This document shows positions 35,496 to 44,387 of a DNA stretch of 55,248 nucleotides, one piece after another (within the stretch, counting starts at the first letter, position 1; each line of letters opens with the position of its first letter). The stretch comes from JAFGGG01 sp964638895 (GTDB lineage: Bacteria; Spirochaetota; Spirochaetia; SZUA-6; RPPD01). The notes under the pieces are model-generated. The model saw only the letters and a list, made by a program, of their open reading frames with translations. It did not search any database and had not been told where the DNA came from. Both the position numbers and the translations under genes were made by a program. Location of the stretch: NCBI GenBank assembly GCA_964638895.1, contig CAZWYY010000020.1, positions 1-55,248 on the forward strand. Reading direction: 5' to 3'.

Positions 35496-36401
35496 ATGAA
35501 ACTGGAAGGAGTTTATATCCCGCTTATCACCCCTTTTCATGAGGGGAGTATCGACCTTGAATCATACAAAAAACTCATCTATTTTTATCTGGACAAAGGG
35601 ATCAGCGGCCTGATTCCCACAGCCACAACAGGGGAGTACCCGACCCTGGAGGAACTCGAGGTCCATATGCTAATTGAAAAGTGCGTTGAATACGCGGGCG
35701 GGCGGGTTCCCGTATTCGCGGGTTTAGGCGACAACAACACCCGGCGGCTGCTGCAGAAAGCAACACGGATTGAAAAATGCGGTATAGACGGTATCCTCTG
35801 CCCGGTTCCTTATTATAACCTGCCGGGACAGCAGGGGATCTACGAGCATTTTTTAAGGCTGGCCGAAGCCACAGAAATGAAAATCATCATCTACAACATT
35901 CCCTACCGCACCGGGCGCAATATGGAAAACCGCACCATCCGCAGGCTGGCCGAGCTGCCGAATATCATCGGGCTTAAGGACTCATGCGGCAGCCTGGAGC
36001 AGAGCATGGAACTGCTGCTTGACCGCCCCCCGGACTTCTCCATCCTAACGGGCCACGACACGCATTACTTTACCGATCTGGCGCTGGGGGCGGACGGCGG
36101 TATCCTGGCCTCGGCCCACCTAAAGACCGGAGGATTTGTGGATATGTATAGATTTATAAAAAACAACGATCATCATGCTGCTCTTGCCCGGTGGCGCGGG
36201 CTTTTGGATTTCATCCCCAGCCTATTTCTGGAACCTAATCCGGCCCCTATCAAGTTCGTCCTCCAGCACATGGGCCTTATCAGAAGCGCCGAGGTACGGC
36301 TGCCCCTGACAGGGATCTCCGCGGCCCTGAAACAGAAGCTGTTACAAATTGTGCACGGATGGAGAAGCGGCGGGCGGGCACCCGTAATGTATAAAGATTA
36401 A
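35496..36401 (+). CDS. dapA: Dihydrodipicolinate synthase-family aldolase
   Basis: A 301-residue class I aldolase of the DapA/N-acetylneuraminate-lyase family. The residues that define E. coli DapA are at the same numbers: Thr44-Thr45 (TATTGE), Tyr107 (VPYYN), Tyr133 (IIYNIPYRTG), Arg138 and the Schiff-base Lys161 (IGLKDSCGS). The expected reaction is condensation of pyruvate with aspartate semialdehyde in lysine and diaminopimelate synthesis. Family relatives cleave sugar acids, and the nearby sugar permeases and divergent LysR leave a catabolic role possible. Arg138 favours DapA. It is followed 15 nt later by the Fe-S protein gene. Confidence 0.82.
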   Translation: MKLEGVYIPLITPFHEGSIDLESYKKLIYFYLDKGISGLIPTATTGEYPTLEELEVHMLIEKCVEYAGGRVPVFAGLGDNNTRRLLQKATRIEKCGIDGILCPVPYYNLPGQQGIYEHFLRLAEATEMKIIIYNIPYRTGRNMENRTIRRLAELPNIIGLKDSCGSLEQSMELLLDRPPDFSILTGHDTHYFTDLALGADGGILASAHLKTGGFVDMYRFIKNNDHHAALARWRGLLDFIPSLFLEPNPAPIKFVLQHMGLIRSAEVRLPLTGISAALKQKLLQIVHGWRSGGRAPVMYKD

Positions 36402-36416
36402 AAAAAAGAGTCTTCC

Positions 36417-37091
36417 ATGTTCACGGCAAAAAAACTTAAAAAGCTGGCAAAAAAACTGGGGGCGGATCTGTGCGGCCTGGCCCCCGCGGACAGGTTCACG
36501 GACGCTCCGCGCGGATTTCATCCCCGCGATATATTCCCTGAGGTGAAAACGGTGTTCGTGCTGGCAATACGTTTTCCCTCCACCGCCCTCCTCGCAACCT
36601 CGGCCGTGCCTTACACCTCTGCCTGTGACATTGTTCTTCACCAGGTGCTGGGCCTTTGTGTGAACTTGACCCACGCCTTGGAAAAATTCGGCATCAGGGC
36701 CGTACCCGTTCCTTCGGAACCATATGAGTTCTGGGATGAAGAAAACAAACGCGGCATGGGTATTCTCTCCCTGCGTCATGCAGCCTATCTGGCCGGCCTG
36801 GGAGTGTTGGGTAAAAACACCCTGCTTATTACGCCGCAGTACGGCAACATGGTTACCTTGGGCGCCCTGCTGCTTGACCGGGAGTTGGCCCCGGACCGGC
36901 CCCTTACATACTGCGTATGCGCGGAAAACTGCGGTGTTTGTATTCAAAGCTGTCCGGCGCAGGCCTTGGGCGGTGTCAGCGTGAATCAAATGGCCTGCCG
37001 CGCCCATTCTCAATATATTACAAAAAAGGGCTACTCCCTCTACACCTGCAGCGTGTGCAGAACCATCTGCCCCTATAAAAACGGCCTGTAA
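36417..37091 (+). CDS. Fe-S protein related to epoxyqueuosine reductase (QueG-like)
   Basis: A 224-residue cytoplasmic protein. The N-terminal part (LKKLAKKLGADLCGLAPADRF, VFVLAIRFP) and the middle HAAYLAGLGVLGKNTLLITPQYG resemble QueG, which uses cobalamin and two 4Fe-4S clusters. Two cysteine groups follow: YCVCAENCGVCIQSCPAQAL and TCSVCRTICPYK. It is much shorter than QueG (about 380 residues) because the C-terminal HEAT-like region is absent; many such short relatives have no assigned substrate. It probably shares a transcript with dapA. Confidence 0.8.
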   Translation: MFTAKKLKKLAKKLGADLCGLAPADRFTDAPRGFHPRDIFPEVKTVFVLAIRFPSTALLATSAVPYTSACDIVLHQVLGLCVNLTHALEKFGIRAVPVPSEPYEFWDEENKRGMGILSLRHAAYLAGLGVLGKNTLLITPQYGNMVTLGALLLDRELAPDRPLTYCVCAENCGVCIQSCPAQALGGVSVNQMACRAHSQYITKKGYSLYTCSVCRTICPYKNGL

Positions 37092-37108
37092 CTTCATTTA
37101 TTTTTAAA

Positions 37109-37138
37109 AGTATATTGTATTATATTATATAATATACT
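37109..37138. promoter_or_regulatory. 30-nt AT-only near-palindrome before the sugar permease operon
   Basis: AGTATATT (37109-37116) is mirrored by AATATACT (37131-37138), and most of the 14 bases between also pair. It sits about 90 nt before the permease start and close to TATAAT-like hexamers, so it may be an operator or part of an AT-rich promoter. Chance symmetry is more likely in pure A/T sequence. Confidence 0.35.
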
Positions 37139-37226
37139 ATAATATTCTATATATGTTGTTATCTTCTCATATTAAACCATTTCGCATTTTACCTTTACAT
37201 AAATATAAGAAAGGAGAATTATCCCT

Positions 37227-38201
37227 ATGCGTGTGAAAAAAAAATATATCGGATTATTGTTTGTCCTGCCCTTTTTCATTTTTTATATCGCCTTCAATCT
37301 GTACCCGGTTGTTTATTCTTTTTTCCTGAGTCTTACCAAATGGGACGGTTTCGGTGAACCCGAATTCGTGGGATTTCAGCATTACGCCCGGTTGTTCACC
37401 GAACTCGGCGCCAGGTTTACGGGCGCGAACAAAATAGACATTCCCGGGGAGTTCTGGCTGGCATTTATCAACACCTGGAGAATCTGGCTGCCCAATATTA
37501 TCCTGCAGCTGCTTATCGCCTTGTTTTTGGGCGTGATATTTACCAACACACGGTTAAAAATAAGGGGCGTGGGATTTTTCAGGGCCATATTCTATTTTCC
37601 CAACCTGGTGACGGCCGCCTCCATCGGTATTCTGGCCCTGGTGCTCCTGGACTGGCAGCATGGGGCCATCAACCAGCTTATCCATGGACCGGCGGCGAAC
37701 TTTCCGGGTGGGCAATATCCCCCCGAATTCAACATAATGGTGGATCCCGTTAGAGTGCAGTTTGCGGTTTCCATTATTCAGACATGGCTGTTTTTCGGGG
37801 TTTCATTTATCCTGCTCATGGCCGGGATGCAGGGTATACCGAAATCATATTATGAAGCCGCTGACCTGGACGGCGCTTCCGCTGCACAGGCTTTTTTTAA
37901 AATCACCCTTCCCCTATTGATGCCGGTGTTTTCCTTCGTCATAGTCACCTCACTTATCGGCGGCATGCAGATCTTCGGCATACCCTATGTTTTTACTTCT
38001 GGCACCCTGGTCGGTATCGGAGGAGAATCCACTAAAGCACTCACCACCATGGTGTTGTACTTATACAAACAGGCATTCGGTCTCAGTAATCCCAATTTCG
38101 GGTATGCCGCGGCTGTTTCATATATCCTTTTTATGATTATAGGTGTATTTTCCATCATTTATCTGAAGCTGGTTACCAGGTTTTCAAAAGGAGAAGTATA
38201 A
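37227..38201 (+). CDS. Carbohydrate ABC transporter permease 1 (MalF/UgpA type)
   Basis: A 324-residue CUT1 permease with six membrane helices. The N-terminus GLLFVLPFFIFYIAFNLYPVVYSFFLSLTKWDG is typical, and the EAA loop is YYEAADLDGASAAQAFFKITLPLLMP. AAAGGAG precedes the ATG. Its stop and the next gene's start overlap as TAATG. No solute-binding protein or ATPase gene is adjacent, so it must share an ATPase encoded elsewhere. A damaged copy of this gene lies at 33132-34097. Confidence 0.93.
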   Translation: MRVKKKYIGLLFVLPFFIFYIAFNLYPVVYSFFLSLTKWDGFGEPEFVGFQHYARLFTELGARFTGANKIDIPGEFWLAFINTWRIWLPNIILQLLIALFLGVIFTNTRLKIRGVGFFRAIFYFPNLVTAASIGILALVLLDWQHGAINQLIHGPAANFPGGQYPPEFNIMVDPVRVQFAVSIIQTWLFFGVSFILLMAGMQGIPKSYYEAADLDGASAAQAFFKITLPLLMPVFSFVIVTSLIGGMQIFGIPYVFTSGTLVGIGGESTKALTTMVLYLYKQAFGLSNPNFGYAAAVSYILFMIIGVFSIIYLKLVTRFSKGEV

Positions 38202-39055
38202 TGGGGATAAATATCGCAAGACTGAAATTACAGCTCACCAGGCTTATCTTCTATGTAATCCTGATTCTACTCACCATATCATGCATTGTTCCCTTTTATA
38301 TTTTGATGATTAATGGAAGCAGGACCAATGAGCAGATTAACCTTGGCATCACGTTTATTCCCGGCAGTAATGTTATCGGCAACCTGAAAACGATCCTTAT
38401 CATTACGGCCAATCTCAATTTTTTCCTCGGGTTCATAAACAGCGCCGTGGTGGCCGTGACCGGCTCCTTGCTCAGCATATATATCGCGGCGCTGACCGCG
38501 TACGGCCTGGTGTTCTACCAGTTTCCGGGGAAAAAAATCCTCTTCGGCATAATTCTGGCTTCCATGATGATACCGGCGCAGTTGGGGTTGATCGGTTTGT
38601 GGAACCTTATGTTCATGCTGAATCTGCTGGACAGCCTGCTGGCCCTGATTCTTCCAGCCGGGGCGGCGGCATTTACCGTTTATTTCCTCAGGCAGTACAT
38701 CCGTTCGGTTCTGCCCGCTTATATAATTCAGGCGGCACAAATCGATGGGGCCAACGATCTGCTCATATTCCACAGGATCGCCCTGCCCATCATGTCTCCC
38801 GGTCTCGCCACCATGGCCATTTTTGCATTCGTGTTTAATTGGAATAATTTTTTATGGCCGCTGATCGCGCTTACCACCAAGGACAACTACACCCTGCCGC
38901 TTATGATTGCCCAACTGAACTCGTCTCTTTACGCCCGGGATTTTGGAGCAATTTACCTGGCGGTGGCTTTTTCCATATTCCCTATTGTGGTCGTGTTTAT
39001 ATTTTTACAGAGATTTCTGATCAGCGGTGTTTCATTCGGAAGTTTAAAGGAATGA
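38201..39055 (+). CDS. Carbohydrate ABC transporter permease 2 (MalG/UgpE type)
   Basis: A 284-residue CUT1 permease, partner of the preceding gene. It has six helices, a first helix LIFYVILILLTISCIVPFYILMINGS, and the EAA loop IIQAAQIDGANDLLIFHRIALPIMSPGLATMA. The ATG shares its A with the preceding stop codon, so translation is coupled. The substrate is probably a sugar or oligosaccharide. The 127 nt after it contain no convincing gene. Confidence 0.93.
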   Translation: MGINIARLKLQLTRLIFYVILILLTISCIVPFYILMINGSRTNEQINLGITFIPGSNVIGNLKTILIITANLNFFLGFINSAVVAVTGSLLSIYIAALTAYGLVFYQFPGKKILFGIILASMMIPAQLGLIGLWNLMFMLNLLDSLLALILPAGAAAFTVYFLRQYIRSVLPAYIIQAAQIDGANDLLIFHRIALPIMSPGLATMAIFAFVFNWNNFLWPLIALTTKDNYTLPLMIAQLNSSLYARDFGAIYLAVAFSIFPIVVVFIFLQRFLISGVSFGSLKE

Positions 39056-39182
39056 TTTGTATGAAATCATATAAACGGCTTGAATATAGTTTTATAACGC
39101 TCCATAATATTATGTATAATTTCATTAGGATTTATGTATGATTTTTTTATTTTTGGCACATGAGGAAAGGAACGGGTGAATA

Positions 39183-40157
39183 ATGATTCAGAAACAGAAA
39201 ATAGCTGAAATAAACAACTGGTCACGGGAGGTGATCCGGGCCGTGGAAAAGGTGTTTTTCGGCAAGCACAATGTGATCGAAAAAATCCTTGTCAGCCTGC
39301 TCTGCGGCGGGCACGTGTTGGTTGAGGACGTGCCCGGTGTGGGCAAGACCATCCTGGCCCGTGCCGTGGCCGTTTGCCTGGGGGGCAAATTCAAGCGCAT
39401 TCAATGCACGCCCGACCTGCTGCCCGCCGACGTGATCGGTATCTCCGTGTATAACCCCAAGGACGCGGTGTTCAAATTCCATCCCGGCCCCATTCTTTCC
39501 AACATCGTGCTGGTGGACGAGATCAACCGCGCCACGCCGCGCACGCAGTCGGCCCTGCTGGAGGCCATGGCCGAGAACCAGGTTACGGTGGAAGGCAAAC
39601 GCATGCCCCTGCCCGCCCCCTTTTTCCTGATGGCCACTGAGAACCCAATCGAGTTCGAGGGGACCTTCCCCCTGCCCGAGGCACAGAAGGACCGGTTTTT
39701 TATGGCTTTGAAAATCGGCTACCCGCCGCGCGACGCGGAGTCGCTGATCCTGGAAACCCAGAGGCGCACCACCCATCCCATCACGGATCTGAAGCCGGTA
39801 AGCAATCCGGGCTCAGTGCTTGAGATCCAGAACACCGTGGTGAACGTACAGGTGGACGACAGTATCAGGGATTATATCCTTGATATCGTTACGGCCAGCC
39901 GGAAGCACTCCCTGTTCCAACTGGGGATCTCCCCCCGCGGGTCGCTGGCCCTCTACAAGGGCGCCCAGGCCCTGGCCGCCTTACGGGGCAGGGACTACGT
40001 GATTCCCGAGGACATAAAGGAGCTGGCCCTGCCCATATTTTCCAAGCGGGTGATTATCAAACCCGAGCAACTCATGAAAGGCGTCACCGAGGAGATCGCG
40101 CTCGGCCAACTTCTGGACTCGATCGATCTGCCCGTATTCAGCGGAGAGGCCGGATGA
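39183..40157 (+). CDS. MoxR-family AAA+ ATPase
   Basis: A 324-residue AAA+ protein: Walker A EDVPGVGKTILAR (residues 48-60), Walker B IVLVDEINRA (VDEIN at 111-115), sensor 1 FFLMATENPIEFEGTFPLPEAQ, and lid domain GISPRGSLALYKGAQALAALRGR. MoxR ATPases act as chaperones for von Willebrand-type proteins and are nearly always beside DUF58 genes, as here (4 nt to the next gene). It is the first gene of a four-gene rightward set. Confidence 0.95.
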   Translation: MIQKQKIAEINNWSREVIRAVEKVFFGKHNVIEKILVSLLCGGHVLVEDVPGVGKTILARAVAVCLGGKFKRIQCTPDLLPADVIGISVYNPKDAVFKFHPGPILSNIVLVDEINRATPRTQSALLEAMAENQVTVEGKRMPLPAPFFLMATENPIEFEGTFPLPEAQKDRFFMALKIGYPPRDAESLILETQRRTTHPITDLKPVSNPGSVLEIQNTVVNVQVDDSIRDYILDIVTASRKHSLFQLGISPRGSLALYKGAQALAALRGRDYVIPEDIKELALPIFSKRVIIKPEQLMKGVTEEIALGQLLDSIDLPVFSGEAG

Positions 40158-40161
40158 CATC

Positions 40162-41307
40162 ATGAAGCTGTTCCTGGCGGCAGTAAGTGTTCTCTTGATC
40201 ATGTTTTTTCCCTTCTGGTTCGTGCAGTTCGCCGCGGTCCTTGTGCTGCTGGTGATCGTGCTTTCGTTCATGTACTCCCGCCTGATCTACAACAATATAA
40301 GGGTCACGCGCTCACAACACATCATCAGGGCCTACAGGCTCCAGATAATCGATATCGAATTCCATCTTACCAACAGAAGCCTGTTTCCCATTCATTATCT
40401 TTACGTGTTCGAGAATCCCGGTGAGTTCTCTCACGTAACCAGGGGAAGATTTCTGTTGAGTATGACCAAACGCCAGACGGTCAGACTTACGTACCGGATT
40501 AAGGGGCTGACCCGCGGGGAGTATTACCTGGGGCCGATTATCATCAAATCCGGCGATCCCCTGGGTCTGTTCCCGTGGGAGAAAAGAATAGAGGACCATT
40601 GCAGGGTGATCATCTATCCCTCCATGTTCAGGGTTGCCTACAATCTTACCGAGGGCTACCCGGGAGGGAACATCAAAATCAACGACCGCATGTACGAGGA
40701 CGTGACCCGTCTCAAATCCATACGGGAATATATTCCCGGCGACGACATCCGTCATATCAGCTGGAAACTCTCCGCCAGGCTGGGCGCGCTGCACACCAGA
40801 GAATACCTGTCCTCCCTGCACTCACCGGTGATGCTGGTGCTCAACCTAACCCTCGACGATTATCCCCTGAAACACAGGTACGCTCATGTAGAAAAGGCCA
40901 TTGAGACCTCCGCCTCGCTGGTGGCCTTTTATACCTCCCTAAAACAGGAGGTGGGCCTGCTTTCCTCGGGTTTTACGGACGGCGTTCATCCCCACATCGC
41001 CATCCATGGCGGCCATGAACATGGTATGCTGCTTCTGGAAAACCTGGCCGTCATAAAAGGCAGCGCCGAACAGACCGATATCATCGACCTGTTAAACGGG
41101 TCCCACCTGCCCCTGCCCAATGGGGTAAGGATAATCCTGATAGGGCCCCCGCTTTCCGACATCCGGGCGGAGGCCTTTGCCGCGTTCAGAAGGCGGCGGA
41201 GTTTCCTGGAGTGTGTCCGGATCGGTGGGGGCAAAAAAACGGAACGCCATCCCAAGATACGTACCTACACCCTGCCGGATATAGGAGGTGAATCGCAGTA
41301 TGCCTGA
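40162..41307 (+). CDS. DUF58-domain membrane protein
   Basis: A 381-residue protein with two N-terminal hydrophobic helices (LFLAAVSVLLIMFFPFWFVQFAAVLVLLVIVLSFM). The DUF58 block SIREYIPGDDIRHISWKLSARLGALHTREYLSS lies near the middle, followed by a vWA-like alpha/beta region. DUF58 proteins are standard partners of MoxR ATPases, probably assembled or remodelled by them at the membrane. It overlaps the next gene's start region by 8 nt. Confidence 0.92.
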   Translation: MKLFLAAVSVLLIMFFPFWFVQFAAVLVLLVIVLSFMYSRLIYNNIRVTRSQHIIRAYRLQIIDIEFHLTNRSLFPIHYLYVFENPGEFSHVTRGRFLLSMTKRQTVRLTYRIKGLTRGEYYLGPIIIKSGDPLGLFPWEKRIEDHCRVIIYPSMFRVAYNLTEGYPGGNIKINDRMYEDVTRLKSIREYIPGDDIRHISWKLSARLGALHTREYLSSLHSPVMLVLNLTLDDYPLKHRYAHVEKAIETSASLVAFYTSLKQEVGLLSSGFTDGVHPHIAIHGGHEHGMLLLENLAVIKGSAEQTDIIDLLNGSHLPLPNGVRIILIGPPLSDIRAEAFAAFRRRRSFLECVRIGGGKKTERHPKIRTYTLPDIGGESQYA

Positions 41308-42847
41308 TCATAAATCGGTAACTAATAAACCGGCGGCGGCAACTACCTCCACTCCGACGGGCGTATACGCCATATTTGCGGTACTTATCCCCGGTCTCTT
41401 CCTGTTGAGTATCGACCGCATTGTCCGGGACACATTGGATTTCTTCGCCCAAATTCCCTGGTGGTTCATAACAGTAGCCCTGGGCTGCAACATTGCGGTT
41501 TCCGTCACACTCTCTGTGTTAAGTATGGGTAGGGACAGGCTTGCCTCGTTTATCCGCACTAGCTTTTTTATCTATGCGCCCGCCGTCGGCCTCTTGGCCC
41601 TGTTTCTGTACGGCAGACCCCAGCTCCTCATCTACGCCGGTATCCTCCTGCTTTTTCAGTGGGGGCTTACGTACTATATCTTTACACGTTTTCGCGATTA
41701 CGTGGAGTTCCAGGGGTTCGTGCAGAAATACCGCACCTCGTCTGAGCTGACCGCAGGCATGCGCGTTGCCGCGCTGCTGGTACACGCATCCCATAAAAAC
41801 CTGAAAAAACTAAGAAAGACAGTCCACGGCCTGCAGTTTATTATCTTTGGCGCCGCTACCGCCCTGCTGACGGCCGGTATTCCACTGAAACTCTTCAGCC
41901 TGCTGGCCTGCTTGGCTTTTATCGTTACTTCTCTGGCCTTCAGCATAATGCTCGGCATGTACCTGGACGAATACCGTTTTTATATCGACGGGGTGGACAT
42001 TGACGATGGCCTGAAACGCAGACGCCGTGTGTATACGCTTATGATAATTGTATTAAGCCTGGTGTTGACCATGCCCCTGCTTCGTGACAGCTCTTTGTTT
42101 CCTCCGGACTATATCATCGGCGCTTTGAACTGGCTGCTGGTAAGCGTGTTCTCCCTTTTCAGGTTTGATTTCAAGGCGCCCCCCGGGCCGCGCCAACCCG
42201 AGGGGGCGCCTCCCCCACCGCCGCCCGTGCCCGGGTCCGACGGCCGTTACCCGGAGAATCCCTTTGTCGTCAACCTGGGGCTGGTATTTGAGATAATGGG
42301 GATCATTATCGCGGTCCTGTTGGTATGCGGCGTACTGTACTTCCTGTTTAAACCCCTGCTGGTAAAGGGCTTTAAAAACCTGCTTAAAGGCAAACATCCT
42401 TTAAGGACAATAATCCACCGGCTGAAACAACTGTTATTTTTTTTACGGCGCACCATTCTTGAATTTTTTACCACGGTCCTGGCGCTTTTTGCCCCCGCAA
42501 AAATACGGGCGGAGGCGGACGGAGCCGAAGCCGTGGGCAGCCCCCGCCCGGAAGCGAAACGGCGGTCTTTCAGAAAGCGCATCCAGCGAAACCGGGTGCT
42601 CAAGGCGTTTATGATCCTTATCCGTTGGGGCACAAGGCATAAGATATTTTTTCATCCCACGCTCGGCCCCAAGGAATACATTTACCTGGTAATGGAAAGG
42701 CTGCCCCAAAAAAGGGAGGGGCTTTTATTTATTGCCGAGACCTTCGAGGAGGCTGTTTTCTCGGATCATATTATGCGGCCCGACGTGATCCGACAATATG
42801 TTCACGGCATCAAGGAAATCATCGGCGCGAAGTTCGCCGCCACATAA
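41300..42847 (+). CDS. Membrane protein with DUF4129-like C-terminus
   Basis: A 515-residue protein. Four or five hydrophobic helices occupy the first 270 residues, then a proline-rich linker (PPGPRQPEGAPPPPPP), one more helix (IMGIIIAVLLVCGVLYFLF), and a cytoplasmic C-terminus. Its last part (FFHPTLGPKEYIYLVMERLP...LFIAETFEEAVFSDHIM) resembles DUF4129, a domain often carried by the transglutaminase of MoxR/DUF58 operons. No transglutaminase domain is present. Start at ATG 41300, 9 nt after AGGAGGTG. Function unknown; third member of the MoxR-DUF58 set. Confidence 0.75.
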   Translation: MPDHKSVTNKPAAATTSTPTGVYAIFAVLIPGLFLLSIDRIVRDTLDFFAQIPWWFITVALGCNIAVSVTLSVLSMGRDRLASFIRTSFFIYAPAVGLLALFLYGRPQLLIYAGILLLFQWGLTYYIFTRFRDYVEFQGFVQKYRTSSELTAGMRVAALLVHASHKNLKKLRKTVHGLQFIIFGAATALLTAGIPLKLFSLLACLAFIVTSLAFSIMLGMYLDEYRFYIDGVDIDDGLKRRRRVYTLMIIVLSLVLTMPLLRDSSLFPPDYIIGALNWLLVSVFSLFRFDFKAPPGPRQPEGAPPPPPPVPGSDGRYPENPFVVNLGLVFEIMGIIIAVLLVCGVLYFLFKPLLVKGFKNLLKGKHPLRTIIHRLKQLLFFLRRTILEFFTTVLALFAPAKIRAEADGAEAVGSPRPEAKRRSFRKRIQRNRVLKAFMILIRWGTRHKIFFHPTLGPKEYIYLVMERLPQKREGLLFIAETFEEAVFSDHIMRPDVIRQYVHGIKEIIGAKFAAT

Positions 42848-42890
42848 AGTACCTGCGCGCCGGCAAGGCGCGGGAAGGAGAAGGAAGATC

Positions 42891-44108
42891 ATGTTAAACG
42901 ATCAATCATTAACCATAAAGGACGTGGCCAAATTCCTGAATATCTCGACCCAGATGGTTCACATCCTGATAAAACAAGGCCGACTCAAGGCCTTTAAAAT
43001 CGGGAGCGCCATTCGCATTTTGTCCTCCGACCTCATGGAGTTTATCCGCGAACAGAAAAAGGAGTTTCGCGGCGGCGCCGTGGAGTACGTCAACGAAAAC
43101 GACGAGCTGTTTGTGGTACACAACCTCAGCTGCCGCCAGGGAAGCTTCGGCCTGCGTGATATCAACCTCTCATTCCCCAGGCAGAAGCTCCTGGTGATAC
43201 TGGGCCCGTCGGGGTCGGGAAAATCGCTGCTGCTGCAGGCAATCGCCGGGCTGAAAAAAGCGGACTCCGGCAGTGTGTTTCTGGGCACCCGGCGTCTTGA
43301 TCAGCTTCCGGTACAGGAACGAAAGACCGGCTTTGTGTTCGAGAACTACGCCCTGTTCGAAAACATGAGGGCCGGACAGAACGTGGGCTTCCCCTTAAGC
43401 GTGCAGCACGAAAAAAAGGATGTCATCACCCAAAGGGTGCGGGAAATTATAGAAGAGTTTGAGATCGACGAAAAGTACCTCCCCAAACAGGTGGATGAGC
43501 TGCCCGAGGGCATCAAACAGCTTGTGGCCATCGGCAAGGAGCGCATCCGCGAGCTTGACCTGTTTCTGATGGACGAGCCCATGAGCAAGCTTGACAAACA
43601 CATCAAACAGGTGATGACAGTTTTCATTAAAAAGCTGATCAACAAGATGGGGAAGACCACGATCATCAGCTTAAACGATCCGGAACTGACCATGGCCCTG
43701 GGGGACTATGTGGCGGTGTTAGGAAACGGCGGCATCGTACAGTTCGGGGAGACCCTGGATGTATATGAGCACCCCAATGCCCCGTTCGTCATGGAGCTTC
43801 TCTCCCGCTTTAAAACCAATATCATCCCTGTTGAAATCAGGCAGAAAAAAACCGTGCCCTTCGGTCTAAGCGCCGACCGCGCGGACGGCAGCTACAACCT
43901 GGGGTTCAGGGCCGAGGAGATCCGCGTAGCCGATACCGACAGCGGCATCAAGGCGCGTGTGGTTAACTCGGGCTTCCATGACAACAGGCAAAAGATCGTG
44001 CGCTGCGTCCTGGAGCAGGCAGGCACCGAGGCTGAACTGGTGGTGCCGCTGGATACGGGGAATGAGTTTTCATTTGTGCCCGAAAAACCCATGTTGTTCG
44101 AGGCATGA
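42891..44108 (+). CDS. Excisionase-type HTH domain fused to a degenerate ABC ATPase
   Basis: A 405-residue protein. Residues 6-55 are a MerR/excisionase-type helix-turn-helix (TIKDVAKFLNISTQMVHILIKQGRLKAFKIG). Residues of about 75-310 are an ABC ATPase of the sugar/molybdate-importer type, followed by a TOBE-like tail. Walker A GPSGSGKS (105-112) and Walker B LFLMDEP (223-229) are intact. The Q-loop glutamine is Glu 151 (VFENYALF against VFQNYAL), the LSGGQ signature is LPEGI (204-208), and the switch histidine is Asn 262 (SLNDPE against THD). It can probably bind ATP but not cycle as a transporter. Start at ATG 42891 behind GGAAGGAGAAGG. It follows the MoxR set by 43 nt. Confidence 0.82.
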   Translation: MLNDQSLTIKDVAKFLNISTQMVHILIKQGRLKAFKIGSAIRILSSDLMEFIREQKKEFRGGAVEYVNENDELFVVHNLSCRQGSFGLRDINLSFPRQKLLVILGPSGSGKSLLLQAIAGLKKADSGSVFLGTRRLDQLPVQERKTGFVFENYALFENMRAGQNVGFPLSVQHEKKDVITQRVREIIEEFEIDEKYLPKQVDELPEGIKQLVAIGKERIRELDLFLMDEPMSKLDKHIKQVMTVFIKKLINKMGKTTIISLNDPELTMALGDYVAVLGNGGIVQFGETLDVYEHPNAPFVMELLSRFKTNIIPVEIRQKKTVPFGLSADRADGSYNLGFRAEEIRVADTDSGIKARVVNSGFHDNRQKIVRCVLEQAGTEAELVVPLDTGNEFSFVPEKPMLFEA

Positions 44109-44387
44109 GGTCGGGTTGGATGCGGCCGGCATTTTACCGGTGACCGGCCGCCGCTAGGCAAAGGACGGCTGAGCGGCGGAGCTGACGGCGGCCCAAAATT
44201 GATCGGCGTGGGGGCCAACGGTTGTGTCCGGGATTGGAATCACAATAGCGGTTACATGGACGTATTAAGACAACGAATCCAGTTTTACCAATACAGTGCG
44301 TAATGATAAAGTGTCTGCCGTTGATAGGCACGGAAATGAAGAGGGACTCTTCTTGACAATTTTGCAATTTAATTACATAATTGCTGG
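44109..44387. other. 279-nt gap with clustered GC-rich hairpins
   Basis: No gene seen. GCGGCCGG (44122-44129) and CCGGCCGC form an 8-bp stem, immediately followed by CCGCCGC paired with GCGGCGG and then GGCCC with GGGCC. The first hairpin contains ATGCGGCC and CATTTTACCGG, both also present at 19538-19557. The second half is AT-rich and probably holds the promoter of the ATPase gene. The hairpins may end the MoxR-set transcript, but there is no T-tract. Confidence 0.45.

Noticed and set aside
39061..39141. Small frame MKSYKRLEYSF... after the second sugar permease
   Set aside because: Only 26 codons after the ATG, no ribosome site, AT-rich sequence and no recognisable family; treated as non-coding.
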